This document shows positions 51,343 through 61,122 of a stretch of DNA of 64,000 nucleotides, piece by piece. Every line of letters begins with the position of its first letter. Position 1 is the stretch's first letter. Origin of the DNA: JAMXLO01 sp963850535 (GTDB taxonomy: Bacteria; Pseudomonadota; Alphaproteobacteria; Acetobacterales; Acetobacteraceae). Below the pieces are notes generated by a model. It saw nothing but the letters and a program-made list of their open reading frames with translations. It did not search any database and had not been told where the DNA came from. The DNA lies in contig CAWKMC010000010.1 of assembly GCA_963850535.1 (NCBI GenBank), positions 1-64,000 on the forward strand. The letters run 5' to 3'. The position numbers and the translations under genes were made by a program.

Positions 51343-52294
51343 CGTCGACGCGCGTCCAGCTCAGGTCGGGATCGAACTGCGCGATCGCCGGCACGGTGCG
51401 CGCGGTGTCGCTGCCAAGGTCCTTCTGAAAGACCACGCCGTCCTGATTGACCATGAACGACATGATTCCTGAGGATCCATGGCTCGAAGGCCACGCGATC
51501 AGCGCGAAACCCTTGGTCATGCGGCCAGACTGCACATAGCTCATCGCACCACTCGGCGCGTCGGGTCCCTGCGACTTCAGGATGCGAAAATAGTAACCCT
51601 GGTACGGGATGGGCTTGCCGCCCACGAGTGCGCCAGGAGCGGGATAGCCCTCGTCCTGCGCCCGATCCACCAGGGGCCCGAATGGACTCTCGGCGCTCCC
51701 CGCGGCAACAGGCCAATAAAGTCCATCCTGACGGCCAGCGGTACTGATCAACCGCTGCGCGTAGAGGCCCGTTCCGGTCTGATGGTTCATCAGGTCGAAG
51801 TATTCCTTCTGCGCCTCGACATAGGTCAGCATCACCCGGATTGCGGCCAGTTCGTTGCGCCCGATCCGCCGATCGATGATCTCCTGCGCGCCGGCCTTGG
51901 TGTCGAAGTGCCACCGGCCATCGGCCTGCACGATCGGGATCGGTAGCGGCCAGTCGTCCGCTCCGACATCAAGCTCCGCGTGATCGGGCCCATCCTTTGC
52001 CAGCTGATGCTTCTCGTCATAGGCCGCAGCGAACCGACGCTGCTGCTCCGCATCGGCATAGCGATCCCCGGTCGACAGCAGCTTTTCGCTGTCGGGCCCA
52101 AGGATCGCGCGCAGCGCAGCCGTGTCGTGAGAGCGAGTGGCTGAGGCGAGCGCGGCCGCCGCTTCTTCCGGCGAAGCGTAGGTCTGCTGGGCCGGCGCTT
52201 GTGCGTGCGCGACGCCCTGGGCAAGCAGCAGCCATGCAACCACGCCAAGGCTGGCGCGGCACGCCCGCAAGACAGGCCAAGTCCGGATGTTCAT
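51329..52294 (-). CDS. DUF2950 domain protein, secreted
   Basis: A 321-residue protein with a signal peptide (SLGVVAWLLLAQGVAHA). The family stretches include QQTYASPEEAAAALASATRS, GLYAQRLISTAGRQDGLYWP and PIPYQGYYFRILKSQGPDAP. DUF2950 proteins regularly follow DUF3300 proteins, as here (13 bases apart), so they may work together in the envelope. GAGGGAG precedes the ATG at 52294. Function unknown. Confidence 0.88.
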   Translation of the reverse strand: MNIRTWPVLRACRASLGVVAWLLLAQGVAHAQAPAQQTYASPEEAAAALASATRSHDTAALRAILGPDSEKLLSTGDRYADAEQQRRFAAAYDEKHQLAKDGPDHAELDVGADDWPLPIPIVQADGRWHFDTKAGAQEIIDRRIGRNELAAIRVMLTYVEAQKEYFDLMNHQTGTGLYAQRLISTAGRQDGLYWPVAAGSAESPFGPLVDRAQDEGYPAPGALVGGKPIPYQGYYFRILKSQGPDAPSGAMSYVQSGRMTKGFALIAWPSSHGSSGIMSFMVNQDGVVFQKDLGSDTARTVPAIAQFDPDLSWTRVDVTEQ

Positions 52295-52307
52295 CGCGCG
52301 CTCCCTC

Positions 52308-53687
52308 TCATCGCCGTCCGCCGCCGCGAGCCCCACCGCCGCCCCGAGCGCCACCGCCGCCGCGGGCCGCGAAGTTGCCGCCTCCTGACCGCTGCCCTCC
52401 GAATGAGCGGCTTTGCGTGCCCCGCTGGCCAAATTGCGACGCCTGTCGACCATCCCTCATGCCAGAGAACGCACCTTGCCCGCCTTGCCTTGCGGGAAGT
52501 GTGCTTGGCCGGTTGACGTTGGGACGATTGCCTTGACCCGGCTGGCCAAACCCCGGCCTTCCCGCCGCCCCACCCTGGCCCAAACCACCGCCGCCCGGGC
52601 GGGAAAACCCGCCGCCGGCTCCAGCACCGCCACTTGGTCGAGACAGTCCTCCGCCCCCCGCTCCGGCACCGGGCCGCGAGAGGCCGCCGCCAGCGCCGCC
52701 CTGAGCCAAGTTGCCGCCGCGTGCCGGCGGGCGAACAGCATTGCCTGGCACCGAGACCTGGTTGCGACCGATCGCTCCAGCCGCTAGGCCGTTGCCGCGG
52801 GCAGGCAACCCGACCGGGCCGCCTGGTGGCCGCTGCAGACCGGCCGGCCGGCCCCCGGCCCGATTGGCCTGCCAGTTACTCGACCTGATCGCTGCGCGAT
52901 TGGCGTTGATATTATTGTATCGGTTCACATTCACATTGATGTTGCCGGCGCCCCACGACGGCGACGCCCAGTTCCACAGCCCGGCGGTGATTGCCACCCC
53001 GGCGCCAAACATCAATCCGGAGGCAAGCGCGCCACCCAGCGGGTAGTAGGCGGCCGGTGGCGGAAAATACACCGGTGGAGAGCTCGGGTATGGCCAGGTG
53101 CCGTAGACGGTGCTGGGATTGTAGCTGGGTACATAGACAACATTGGGCTGCGCCGGCTCGATGATGACCGTTTGCGCCTCGGTCTTTACGACCTGTTGCG
53201 ACGTGGTTTGCAGGCTGCCGCTCGACTGCGCCTGACGCCGCAGGCGCTGGACCGAGTCCATGACCGCTGCCTGCTGATCGGCGACGGCGTACCCAAGCTG
53301 CTGCGTCCAGTCGAGATTTTCGTTCATCATCGACAGCACCTGCGGAAATGGTACCAGCGACTTCACGCTAGGGTCCCATGGGAGTGGCTCCAACGCCTTG
53401 GTCAGCGCATCGCCGGAGAGCCCCTTGCTTTCCGGCTTTTCGAGCCACCGGGCAGCCTCGACGATCTGCAAGGGAAAGGTGGACGCCATCAGCGTTTGCG
53501 TCAGCAGCGGATCGGGATATAGCGCGATCGGCGCCAGCAAGGCGTCGAGCTGCTCGGTGTTGAAGGTCTGCGCGGACTGCGCCGGGGGCGCGGTCGCCTC
53601 TGGCGTCGGCTGGGCGTGCAGCATCGCGGGAAATGACGCGTGCAGCATCAGAACGCTGCCAACGATCCGTGCAAGCCGGCCAGTCAT
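52308..53687 (-). CDS. DUF3300 domain protein, secreted
   Basis: A 459-residue protein. A signal peptide (LMLHASFPAMLHA) is followed by the DUF3300 domain (LDALLAPIALYPDPLLTQTL, EPLPWDPSVKSLVPFPQVL), a hydrophobic Gly-rich section (LASGLMFGAGVAITAGLW) and a long C-terminal tail of Gly, Arg, Ser and Phe (about residues 260-459; RGG-like). The tail is probably disordered and positively charged. The ATG overlaps the stop of the upstream membrane protein gene. Confidence 0.88.
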   Translation of the reverse strand: MTGRLARIVGSVLMLHASFPAMLHAQPTPEATAPPAQSAQTFNTEQLDALLAPIALYPDPLLTQTLMASTFPLQIVEAARWLEKPESKGLSGDALTKALEPLPWDPSVKSLVPFPQVLSMMNENLDWTQQLGYAVADQQAAVMDSVQRLRRQAQSSGSLQTTSQQVVKTEAQTVIIEPAQPNVVYVPSYNPSTVYGTWPYPSSPPVYFPPPAAYYPLGGALASGLMFGAGVAITAGLWNWASPSWGAGNINVNVNRYNNINANRAAIRSSNWQANRAGGRPAGLQRPPGGPVGLPARGNGLAAGAIGRNQVSVPGNAVRPPARGGNLAQGGAGGGLSRPGAGAGGGGLSRPSGGAGAGGGFSRPGGGGLGQGGAAGRPGFGQPGQGNRPNVNRPSTLPARQGGQGAFSGMRDGRQASQFGQRGTQSRSFGGQRSGGGNFAARGGGGARGGGGARGGGRR

Positions 53688-54379
53688 ACGCGTGCTCCGC
53701 TTGTCCGCAAGTTATCGAGCAGGATGTAACTGCTCACCAGAAGGACCCAGCACGGGAAGACAAACAACACCCAATCGAAGAAGCCGCTGCCGATCCAGAT
53801 GAACAATGCCGAGGCGTAGCCAAGCCACGCGATCCAAGGTGCCGTGACCCGGGTGCGGATGGCGAGCGTCGAGGTGGTGACCATGAACACCCCCGCCATT
53901 TTGAAAGCGTAAATATGCATGAGGTCATAGCTGAATGCACGCGCAAAGCCGAATGCGGCATCGCCGGAAGCCAGGGTGGGGGCGTCGGCATAGGCGCGGA
54001 CCAGCCCGCCGCCAGCAGAGGCAGCGACGAACATCATGCCCAGGAACATGAGACCGCTGCCCAGGAAGACCGTCGCGAAAAACTTATCCTCGAACGCACC
54101 GAGCCGATCCCGCAGAACGCCCAAAAACCACATGAATGCAATGCCGGCGAACGGCACCAGGTTCAGGGCGAGCGTCACCCGGCGCGAGCTTTGCCGCAGC
54201 CACGCCGCCAGTTCCATCGAGCCTGTCGGGGGAGCCAGTCGCAGCAGCCAAAGAACCCAGATGAGCAGAAGCGAAAACACGATCCCGGCCACAGCCGCCG
54301 CCTTTGGCGTCTTCAGGCTGGAACGCACCAACTGCGGTTTCGTATTGAGGTCATCCGGGCATGGCCGATCTGAAATCAC
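53684..54379 (-). CDS. Integral membrane protein, unknown function
   Basis: A 231-residue protein with about six hydrophobic segments (AGIVFSLLLIWVLWLLRLA, LNLVPFAGIAFMWFLGVL, TVFLGSGLMFLGMMFVAAS, SALFIWIGSGFFDWVLFVF). No motif known to me is visible. It overlaps the DUF3300 start by 4 bases, which suggests a joint role. Confidence 0.75.
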   Translation of the reverse strand: MISDRPCPDDLNTKPQLVRSSLKTPKAAAVAGIVFSLLLIWVLWLLRLAPPTGSMELAAWLRQSSRRVTLALNLVPFAGIAFMWFLGVLRDRLGAFEDKFFATVFLGSGLMFLGMMFVAASAGGGLVRAYADAPTLASGDAAFGFARAFSYDLMHIYAFKMAGVFMVTTSTLAIRTRVTAPWIAWLGYASALFIWIGSGFFDWVLFVFPCWVLLVSSYILLDNLRTSGARV

Positions 54380-54407
54380 CAGCGTCAGCCAATGACAGGT
54401 CCCAGGG

Positions 54408-55895
54408 TCATGATCGGGGAAGCCCCTTTTGCCCAGACGGTCTGCGCTGCAGTTCAGGTGGATGTGGCGGGTAATTGTCGAGGAACTGGCGCAGCGGTTC
54501 GGACGTGGTGACGGCCGTTTCGCCGGCTGCCACCAGCAGATCGACGTCGTGCTGCTGTAAACTCAGTCCCGTCGGAATGGCCAACAGCTGGTCTTTCTCG
54601 GGGCTGTCCGGCATCGCCGCAAGCGAGACATGAACGAGTTCGCCCTGCACATCGTCGCAGGGGGTATCGTAGACCAGCTTGCCTTCGGAGCACCGCGCGT
54701 TTTGGATGGCACGCACCACTCCCTTGATCTGGCTGGACACCGTGCTCAAAGTTTCGAAGTTGTAGCGATCGATCTGGCCGCCGCTCACCAGACCCAACAG
54801 CGAGAACAGGCCACCGACGATCTTGCGCTGCGCGACGGACGCATCCTGCGCGCCCTGGCCGTCGACGCTGATCACCAGGATACGGCGGAGATGGTCGTAG
54901 CCCAGGCTTTTGATCGTCTCGGGTGATGCCGCCATATACTCCATCATCGAACCGGCGACACGCAGGCCGAGATTGTCGGAGATGCCGCCATCGGCCAGGT
55001 GCACATATTTTGAGCGAGTGGGGTCCAGGTAACGGTCGGTCAATTGCGCCTGTGTTCCGATCCTGGACAAAGGATTGCGCCGTTCTTCAGCGGTGACGCG
55101 GCGTTCCCAGCCAGGGACGCGCCCGCCGCAGTCCGCGGCGCGGTTGGTCAACGTGATCGGCGAGAACAGTCCGGGGAACCCATTGGACGCAGCAACGGCG
55201 CGCGCAAGCGGAAACTCTGACAGGTCAGAGCAGATGATATCGAAGCCTTCTTGCGTGAAAAGGAACGGAGCACCGTAGCTGATGTCCGTGGCTCCAATCG
55301 CGATGATCGGTCGGCCAAGTGCCTGCAGATTCTTGTAAGTCGCACCATGGAACATCGTTCGATCATAGACCCGTTCCATGTAGTCGTTGGTGCCGACCGT
55401 CGGGTCTGCGATCCACCCCCAGTTCCAGGGCAGCAGATAGATGCCGAAGATGTAGGCGTTGGTGTCGGAGTACAGGAAGTCCTTCTCATATTGGCCAAAC
55501 GCCTTGTCACGGTGTAGGCCATAATAGGCGGCGGTGAAGCTACCTCCGGAAATGCCGGAGATCCCGTCCAGTTGCGATAGCAACGAGCGACCATCACCGG
55601 GGATGGTGACCTGACCCATGCCTTTCAACGCGCCATAACCATAGGCCGCGGACCGCTTTCCCCCGCCGGACATCGCAAGCAGGATCAGCAGATCAGGGAT
55701 TTGTCGAACCCTGGTCACCGAATCGATGCGGTAGCCGCCGGCAGAGATGGTTTCGCTCCCCGGCGGCTCAAGTTTGGACGGGGGCAGGGGTGTTGTATCG
55801 ACGACGGTGAGTGACGCACATCCCGCCAGCAGCGTCGCAACCAACACCAGTGCGACGCGCAGACAAGGACACAGCATTGTCGAGCAGAAACTCAA
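54408..55895 (-). CDS. Patatin-like phospholipase, lipoprotein
   Basis: A 495-residue protein with a lipoprotein signal (LVATLLAGC). Patatin features are the oxyanion motif MSGGGKRSAAYG, the nucleophile GISGGSF (GxSxG) and the dyad Asp in ADGGISDN. It is predicted to be anchored to a membrane and to hydrolyse phospholipids. It starts by overlapping the stop of the glycine-zipper gene; an internal ATG at 55877 would also keep the signal. Confidence 0.88.
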   Translation of the reverse strand: MSFCSTMLCPCLRVALVLVATLLAGCASLTVVDTTPLPPSKLEPPGSETISAGGYRIDSVTRVRQIPDLLILLAMSGGGKRSAAYGYGALKGMGQVTIPGDGRSLLSQLDGISGISGGSFTAAYYGLHRDKAFGQYEKDFLYSDTNAYIFGIYLLPWNWGWIADPTVGTNDYMERVYDRTMFHGATYKNLQALGRPIIAIGATDISYGAPFLFTQEGFDIICSDLSEFPLARAVAASNGFPGLFSPITLTNRAADCGGRVPGWERRVTAEERRNPLSRIGTQAQLTDRYLDPTRSKYVHLADGGISDNLGLRVAGSMMEYMAASPETIKSLGYDHLRRILVISVDGQGAQDASVAQRKIVGGLFSLLGLVSGGQIDRYNFETLSTVSSQIKGVVRAIQNARCSEGKLVYDTPCDDVQGELVHVSLAAMPDSPEKDQLLAIPTGLSLQQHDVDLLVAAGETAVTTSEPLRQFLDNYPPHPPELQRRPSGQKGLPRS

Positions 55896-56176
55896 TTTGC
55901 GGTTGAGGCAGAACCTTTGCCAGCGGCATAGCCCTGCTGATACGAAGCCTGCTCGTTCTTCTTGACCGAATCGTAGATCAGCCCGCCGGCAAGACCCGCC
56001 GCTGCGCCGGCGACTGCACCAAGTGCGGCGTTGCCGCCGATAGCCCCGAGGACCGCGCCTCCAGCTGTGCCGATGGCGGTTCCTGACAGCGCACGCTGCT
56101 GAGTTTGGTTCATGTCGGAGCAGCCGGCCAAGGCGAGGCCACCAGCGAGCAGAGCAATTGTAGGCTTCATGGTCAT
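55892..56176 (-). CDS. Glycine-zipper lipoprotein
   Basis: A 94-residue lipoprotein (lipobox ALAGC) with GTAIGTAGGAVLGAIGGNAAL, a glycine-zipper membrane or oligomerisation segment, and a polar C-terminus. It is 13 bases from the Rap1a/Tai-like gene and overlaps the patatin start. It probably associates with the outer membrane. Confidence 0.85.
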   Translation of the reverse strand: MTMKPTIALLAGGLALAGCSDMNQTQQRALSGTAIGTAGGAVLGAIGGNAALGAVAGAAAGLAGGLIYDSVKKNEQASYQQGYAAGKGSASTAN

Positions 56177-56189
56177 CCTCCGTAGTTCG

Positions 56190-56588
56190 TCAGCGGCCGC
56201 GTGAGCAGGGGAATTGCTGCGTCAGGAAAGTGGCGATGGCATCGGCTGGCGGCAGAGCCGACCGTCCGGGATCCGCCTTTGCCCACTGGAGGAAACTCGC
56301 GATGCCCTCATTACGGCTCGGCGTCTGGCTCGGCATGCAGAACATGTGTCGCGATTTCCGCGCCATGTCCTCCTCCTGCAGGACCCGGAACACACCAACG
56401 GTAAAGCCATGGCAGAAATTGACGGCGGCCGTGTACATCGTATCGGATTGCGCGGCCGAACAAAGCTCGACCAGGTCACCCGTGTTGTGCAGCACGAACG
56501 TATCCTCGGTCACCGCGGCATGCGCCGAACCAGCCGATAGACCAACAGATAATCCAAAGCCAGCAAGCCATCGATTGAAGCGCATCAT
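56190..56588 (-). CDS. Rap1a/Tai-family-like secreted protein
   Basis: A 132-residue protein with a signal peptide (GFGLSVGLSAGSAHA) and the Rap1a/Tai pattern: NTGDLVELCSAAQSD, FCHGFTVGVFRV, MFCMPSQTPSRNEG and a C-terminal QQFPCSRG; the Cys residues would form disulfides. Known members are periplasmic immunity proteins against type VI amidases, but many are orphans of unknown role. It overlaps the RND pump start by 4 bases (ATGA). Confidence 0.8.
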   Translation of the reverse strand: MMRFNRWLAGFGLSVGLSAGSAHAAVTEDTFVLHNTGDLVELCSAAQSDTMYTAAVNFCHGFTVGVFRVLQEEDMARKSRHMFCMPSQTPSRNEGIASFLQWAKADPGRSALPPADAIATFLTQQFPCSRGR

Positions 56589-59500
56589 TCTCCTCCTTGC
56601 GATCGTATCAGCGCTGGGTGTTCAGGCGTGCCCGTCCGATTTGACTGCGGCGCCACAGGACGAGCCGATGAGCGAAGCCGTTCGCGAACATACTGAAAGA
56701 TGACGTAGAGGGCGGGAATGGCGAAAATGCCGATGAACGATGCCGTCAGCATGCCACCGAACACGGGTGTGCCGACATTGCGTCGTGCAAGGCGCGACGG
56801 CCCCTCGGCCACCACCAGAGGCAGCAGGCCAAGGATGAAGGCGAACGACGTCATCATCACCGGACGGAAGCGCAGGCGTGCGCCCTCGGTCGCTGCTTCC
56901 AGCAACGGCATGCCTTCGGTCCGGCGTTCCTTGGCGAACTCCACGATCAGAATGCCATTCTTTGCCGCCAGACCGATCAGCACCACCATGCCGATCTGCG
57001 CGTAAAGATCGAGCGTCAGACCGGCGGCGACGATGGCGGCATAGGAGCCGACCACCCCAATGGTAACGGAGAGCAGGACCGGGATCGGAATCGTCCAGCT
57101 CTCGTAGAGCGCGACCAGGAACAGGTAAGCGAACAGCACCGCAAAGCCGAGGATGATCTCCGTCTTGCCTTCGGCGCGCTTCTCCTGAAACGACACGTCG
57201 GTCCACTGGCCTTGATAGCCTCGCGGCAGCGTCTTTTCCGCCACCTGTTCCATCGCCGCCAGCGCTTGGCCTGACGACACTCCGGGTGCCGGGCTGCCCT
57301 GTATCGTCACCGCAGTTCTGTTGTTGTAGCGGATGAGTGCCTGTGGCCCGATAATCGGGCGCACCTCCACCAGGCTGCGCAGCGGGATCATCTCGCCATC
57401 GGCGTTGCGCACGTTGATCCGATAGATGTCGTCGATCGAGGAGCGATCCTGTGCCTCTGCCTGCACCTGCACCTGCCAGGTGCGGCCGAACAGGTTCATG
57501 TCATTGACGTAGTAGCCGCCCAGCGAGGCCTGCAGCGTCTGGAAGATCGACGACAGATCGACCTTGAGCACCTGCGCCTTGTCGCGATCGATATCGAGGT
57601 AGACCGACGGCGTCGCCGGCGAGAACGTGCTGAACACGCGGCTGAGCTTTGGATCCTGGTTCGCCGCCACCAGCAGGCCGCGCAGCACCCGCGCCAGCGC
57701 TGCGGGACCACCGCCGCCGGTGTCCTGCAGCACATAGCTGAACCCACCCCCGGTACCCAGGCCGATGATCGGCGGTGGTGCCAGCGGCACAGCCTGACCG
57801 CCACGTAGTTGCCGAAAAGTCTGCCCCAATCGGGCGACCATCGCCTGCGCCGACTGGGACGCATCAGCGCGGTCCTCGAACGGCTTGAGCGAGACGATTA
57901 GGAATGCCGCGTTCGATTGCGAGTAGTTGTCGATGAAGTTCAGTCCGATCGTGGCCGAGTAATCCTGGATTGCGTGCTCCTGCTTCAGGACGTCCTCGAT
58001 CTGGTGGACAAAATTCGACGTGCGGCCGATGGAAGCGCCATCTGGCAACTGGACGACCACAAAAAATGCACCCTGGTCGTCTTCCGGCAGGAAACCGGTC
58101 GGTGTGATCCTGCCCAATCCCACAACGCCGGCCACGGCGAGACCCACCATGACAAGGCCGATGATCGAAATCCGGACCAGCCGCGCGACGATCCGGCCAT
58201 AGCCATCGCGCACCCAGTCGATGCCGCGCATCAGCGCGCCGACCGGTCCGCGGCGTGGCCCGTGATGTGGTCGTAGGAAGATGGCGCACAGCGCCGGCGA
58301 CAGCGTCAGTGCGTTGATCGCAGAGAGGAACATCGACACCGCGACGGTGACAGCGAACTGGCGGAACAGTTCACCCGAAATGCCGGGAATGAAGGCCACC
58401 GGCACAAACACGGACAACAGCACGAGAGTGATTGCGATGATCGGCGCAACGATCTGGCTCATCGCCAGCTTGGTGGCCTCGCCCGGTGACAGCTCGGGGT
58501 GCTGCTCCATCACGTGCTCGACCTGCTCGACCACCACGATCGCATCGTCCACCACGATGCCGATCGCCAGCACAATCGCCAGCAACGATACAGTGTTGGC
58601 CGAGTAGCCGATGGCGTTCAGTACGATGAAGGTGCCGATCAGGCTGACCGGCACCGCGATGCTGGGGATCAGCGTGGCGCGCAGGCTGCCAAGGAACAGG
58701 TAGACCACGAGCACCACGAGGATGAATGCCTCGACGAGGGTCTTCTGCACCTCGTGGATCGTGGCGGTGACGAAGGTCGTGGGGTCATAGGTGACCTTCC
58801 AGGCCAGATCTTCCGGAAAGTTTTTCGCGCCATCCGCCATCACCTGCTTGACGCCGGCGAGTGCCGTCAGCGCGTTGGCACCGGGTGCCTGGTACACAGC
58901 GAGCAGCGCCGCGGGCGAACCGTTCAGGCGAGTCGAGCGATCCAGGTTCGCGGCTCCCAGTTCCAGCCGCGCGACGTCGCCGAGCCGGAGCACCGAACCG
59001 TCCGGATTGGTGCGAATGACGATCTGTTCGAATTCGGCGGCCGATGCCAAACGGCCCTTGGTCTGCACATTGAGCTGCAATTGCTGTTCATTGGAAGTCG
59101 GCCGCGCGCCCAATCGCCCAACAGCGGCCTGCACGTTCTGTTTCTGGATAGCGTTGATGACATCGGCCGTGGTCAGGTTGAGCCCGGTCAACTTGTCGGT
59201 TTGCACCCAGGCCCGCATCGAGTAGTCCTGCGGCCCGAACAATGTGGCGTCGCCCACACCCGGCGAGCTCTTGATCTGATCAAGCAGGTTGATCGTGGCG
59301 TAGTTCGAGATGAACAGCTCATCATGCGTCTGCTTCGGTGAATAGAGCGCGATGACACCAAGCAGCGCCGACGACTGCTTCTTTACCGTGACGCCTTGCT
59401 TCTGTACGTCCTGCGGCAGTTTGGACAGTGCGACCTGCACGCGATTGTTGACATTGACGGTATCGATGTCGGGGTCGGTGCCGAGTTCGAACGACACCTT

Positions 59501-59773
59501 CAGCGAATAGCTGCCGTCGTTGCCGCTGACGCTCTTCATGTAGATCATCTTGTCGACGCCGATGACCTGGCTCTCGATGGGCTGCGCGATCGTTGCGTCG
59601 ACGATGGCGGCAGAGGCACCGGGATACAGTGTGGTGACCGATACCTGCGGTGGCACGATATCGGGGTATTGCGCGACTGGGATCACCAGCAGCGACAGCA
59701 GCCCAGCGATGGTGGTGACGATGGCGATGACCGTCGCCAGTCGCGGCCGTTCGATGAAGATCGCGGAGAACAT
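56585..59773 (-). CDS. RND efflux transporter, HAE1 family (AcrB/MexB-like)
   Basis: A 1062-residue inner-membrane pump of the tripartite efflux type. N-terminal FIERPRLATVIAIVTTIAG, the proton-relay pair in GIVVDDAIVVVEQVEHV (Asp-Asp) and TIGVVGSYAAIVAAGLTLDLY are visible. Twelve membrane segments and two periplasmic loops are implied by length. It exports drugs or other amphipathic compounds. The adaptor gene precedes it; no outer-membrane TolC-like gene is in the window. Confidence 0.96.
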   Translation of the reverse strand: MFSAIFIERPRLATVIAIVTTIAGLLSLLVIPVAQYPDIVPPQVSVTTLYPGASAAIVDATIAQPIESQVIGVDKMIYMKSVSGNDGSYSLKVSFELGTDPDIDTVNVNNRVQVALSKLPQDVQKQGVTVKKQSSALLGVIALYSPKQTHDELFISNYATINLLDQIKSSPGVGDATLFGPQDYSMRAWVQTDKLTGLNLTTADVINAIQKQNVQAAVGRLGARPTSNEQQLQLNVQTKGRLASAAEFEQIVIRTNPDGSVLRLGDVARLELGAANLDRSTRLNGSPAALLAVYQAPGANALTALAGVKQVMADGAKNFPEDLAWKVTYDPTTFVTATIHEVQKTLVEAFILVVLVVYLFLGSLRATLIPSIAVPVSLIGTFIVLNAIGYSANTVSLLAIVLAIGIVVDDAIVVVEQVEHVMEQHPELSPGEATKLAMSQIVAPIIAITLVLLSVFVPVAFIPGISGELFRQFAVTVAVSMFLSAINALTLSPALCAIFLRPHHGPRRGPVGALMRGIDWVRDGYGRIVARLVRISIIGLVMVGLAVAGVVGLGRITPTGFLPEDDQGAFFVVVQLPDGASIGRTSNFVHQIEDVLKQEHAIQDYSATIGLNFIDNYSQSNAAFLIVSLKPFEDRADASQSAQAMVARLGQTFRQLRGGQAVPLAPPPIIGLGTGGGFSYVLQDTGGGGPAALARVLRGLLVAANQDPKLSRVFSTFSPATPSVYLDIDRDKAQVLKVDLSSIFQTLQASLGGYYVNDMNLFGRTWQVQVQAEAQDRSSIDDIYRINVRNADGEMIPLRSLVEVRPIIGPQALIRYNNRTAVTIQGSPAPGVSSGQALAAMEQVAEKTLPRGYQGQWTDVSFQEKRAEGKTEIILGFAVLFAYLFLVALYESWTIPIPVLLSVTIGVVGSYAAIVAAGLTLDLYAQIGMVVLIGLAAKNGILIVEFAKERRTEGMPLLEAATEGARLRFRPVMMTSFAFILGLLPLVVAEGPSRLARRNVGTPVFGGMLTASFIGIFAIPALYVIFQYVRERLRSSARPVAPQSNRTGTPEHPALIRSQGGE

Positions 59774-59776
59774 GTC

Positions 59777-60892
59777 TCAGCCTTGGCTCTGCGGCGAAAT
59801 TACCGGAGTGGCAACGACCGCAGTGCCAGGACGCAGGGTCTCCATCCCCTGCACGACCACCTGTTCACCACCTTTAAGACCATCCTCGACGATTGCGTTC
59901 GGGCCGGACCCGCCGCCAAGCTTGACGCGCCGCACCTCGGCCTTGCCGTCTGCGACCAGGAACACATACGGCCCTTGCTGATCCACGATCAGCGCCGACT
60001 GTGGGACGAGCACCTTCTCTTGCGGTTTGTCGCCTTCGACGGAGACTCGCACAAGCTGCCCATCGATCAGCCGACCATCCGGATTTGGAATGGTGGCGCG
60101 CACCGACACTGTATCGGTCGCGCGATCCACCTGCACGTTGACGAAGTCGATGCGCCCAGTCTGGTCATACTGATTGCCGTTGGAGAAGGCGATGCGAACC
60201 TTGAGCGCCTGCGCGTCGCCTTTGCCGCGGCGCGTCTCCTCCTCCTCGATATCCAGGAATATGCGTTGGCTGACGGGGAACGTCACGTACATCGGGTCCC
60301 GGCTGACGATCACTGTCAGCGGCCCGCTGTCCGGACTGACAACGTTGCCCTTGGTGATAGCGGTGCGGCCGATCTCACCGCTGATCGGTGCGGTGATCTC
60401 GGTATAGCCCAGGTTCACGTTCGCCGTCTTAAGGTTGGCATCGGCGACGATGACGGCGCCCTGCGCCGACTTCTGCTCCGCCGTCCGCACGTCGAGCAGC
60501 GCCCGCGATGCGGCGTCGGTCTTTACCAATTCCTGTGTGCGGGCGAGTTGCGCGGTCGCATTCGCCAGAGTGCCCTGTGCCTTCAGCAGGTCACCTTGTG
60601 CCTGCTGCACCGCCGCCTGGAACGTGTCGGACTCGATGTGGTAGAGAACGTCGCCTTCCTTGACGTGCGCACCGTCCTTGAACAGCACGTCCTCGAGATA
60701 GCCAGTGATGCGCGCGCGGACTTCGACGCGATTGATCGCCTCTACCCGACCGACGAATTCGGTCGCCTGGTTAACTGGCCGCAATGCGGCCGCCACAGTC
60801 CCGACGGAGATGGCCGCCGGCTGCTGTGCCCATCCGGTCGACGCGGCAACGAGCAGCCCCGCGACCGCGGTGGCCCAGACAAGTGATCGCAT
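59777..60892 (-). CDS. RND efflux periplasmic adaptor
   Basis: A 371-residue membrane-fusion protein. A signal peptide (ATAVAGLLVAASTGWAQ), the lipoyl-like half-motif RARITGYLEDVLFKDGAHVKEG and the helical hairpin from residue about 90 with LAQTQ-like heptads are visible. The ATG at 60892 starts just before the signal. Three bases separate it from the pump gene. It joins the inner-membrane pump to an outer-membrane channel. Confidence 0.94.
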   Translation of the reverse strand: MRSLVWATAVAGLLVAASTGWAQQPAAISVGTVAAALRPVNQATEFVGRVEAINRVEVRARITGYLEDVLFKDGAHVKEGDVLYHIESDTFQAAVQQAQGDLLKAQGTLANATAQLARTQELVKTDAASRALLDVRTAEQKSAQGAVIVADANLKTANVNLGYTEITAPISGEIGRTAITKGNVVSPDSGPLTVIVSRDPMYVTFPVSQRIFLDIEEEETRRGKGDAQALKVRIAFSNGNQYDQTGRIDFVNVQVDRATDTVSVRATIPNPDGRLIDGQLVRVSVEGDKPQEKVLVPQSALIVDQQGPYVFLVADGKAEVRRVKLGGGSGPNAIVEDGLKGGEQVVVQGMETLRPGTAVVATPVISPQSQG

Positions 60893-61122
60893 GGTGTATT
60901 CCCCTATCCCTTCTTCTGGTCGCTGGTTCCGGGCCGCGTCCCAGCGGTCATTTCTTATAAGCCTAAAGCAGTAACGCAGGCCGTGGCGCATGCATAGGCA
61001 AAACCACACTGACATGGCTTCGGAGAAGCTTCCGATCAGCTCGATCCGCTTATGCCTAGTGGGTTAATCGCAGCCTGCATTGACCTGGCTGCATGCAGAG
61101 GGAAGCTGGGGTGTCCCAGCGG

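Noticed and set aside
59396..60886. Plus-strand frame of 496 codons
   Set aside because: It is antisense to the RND pump and adaptor, both of which are clear family members.
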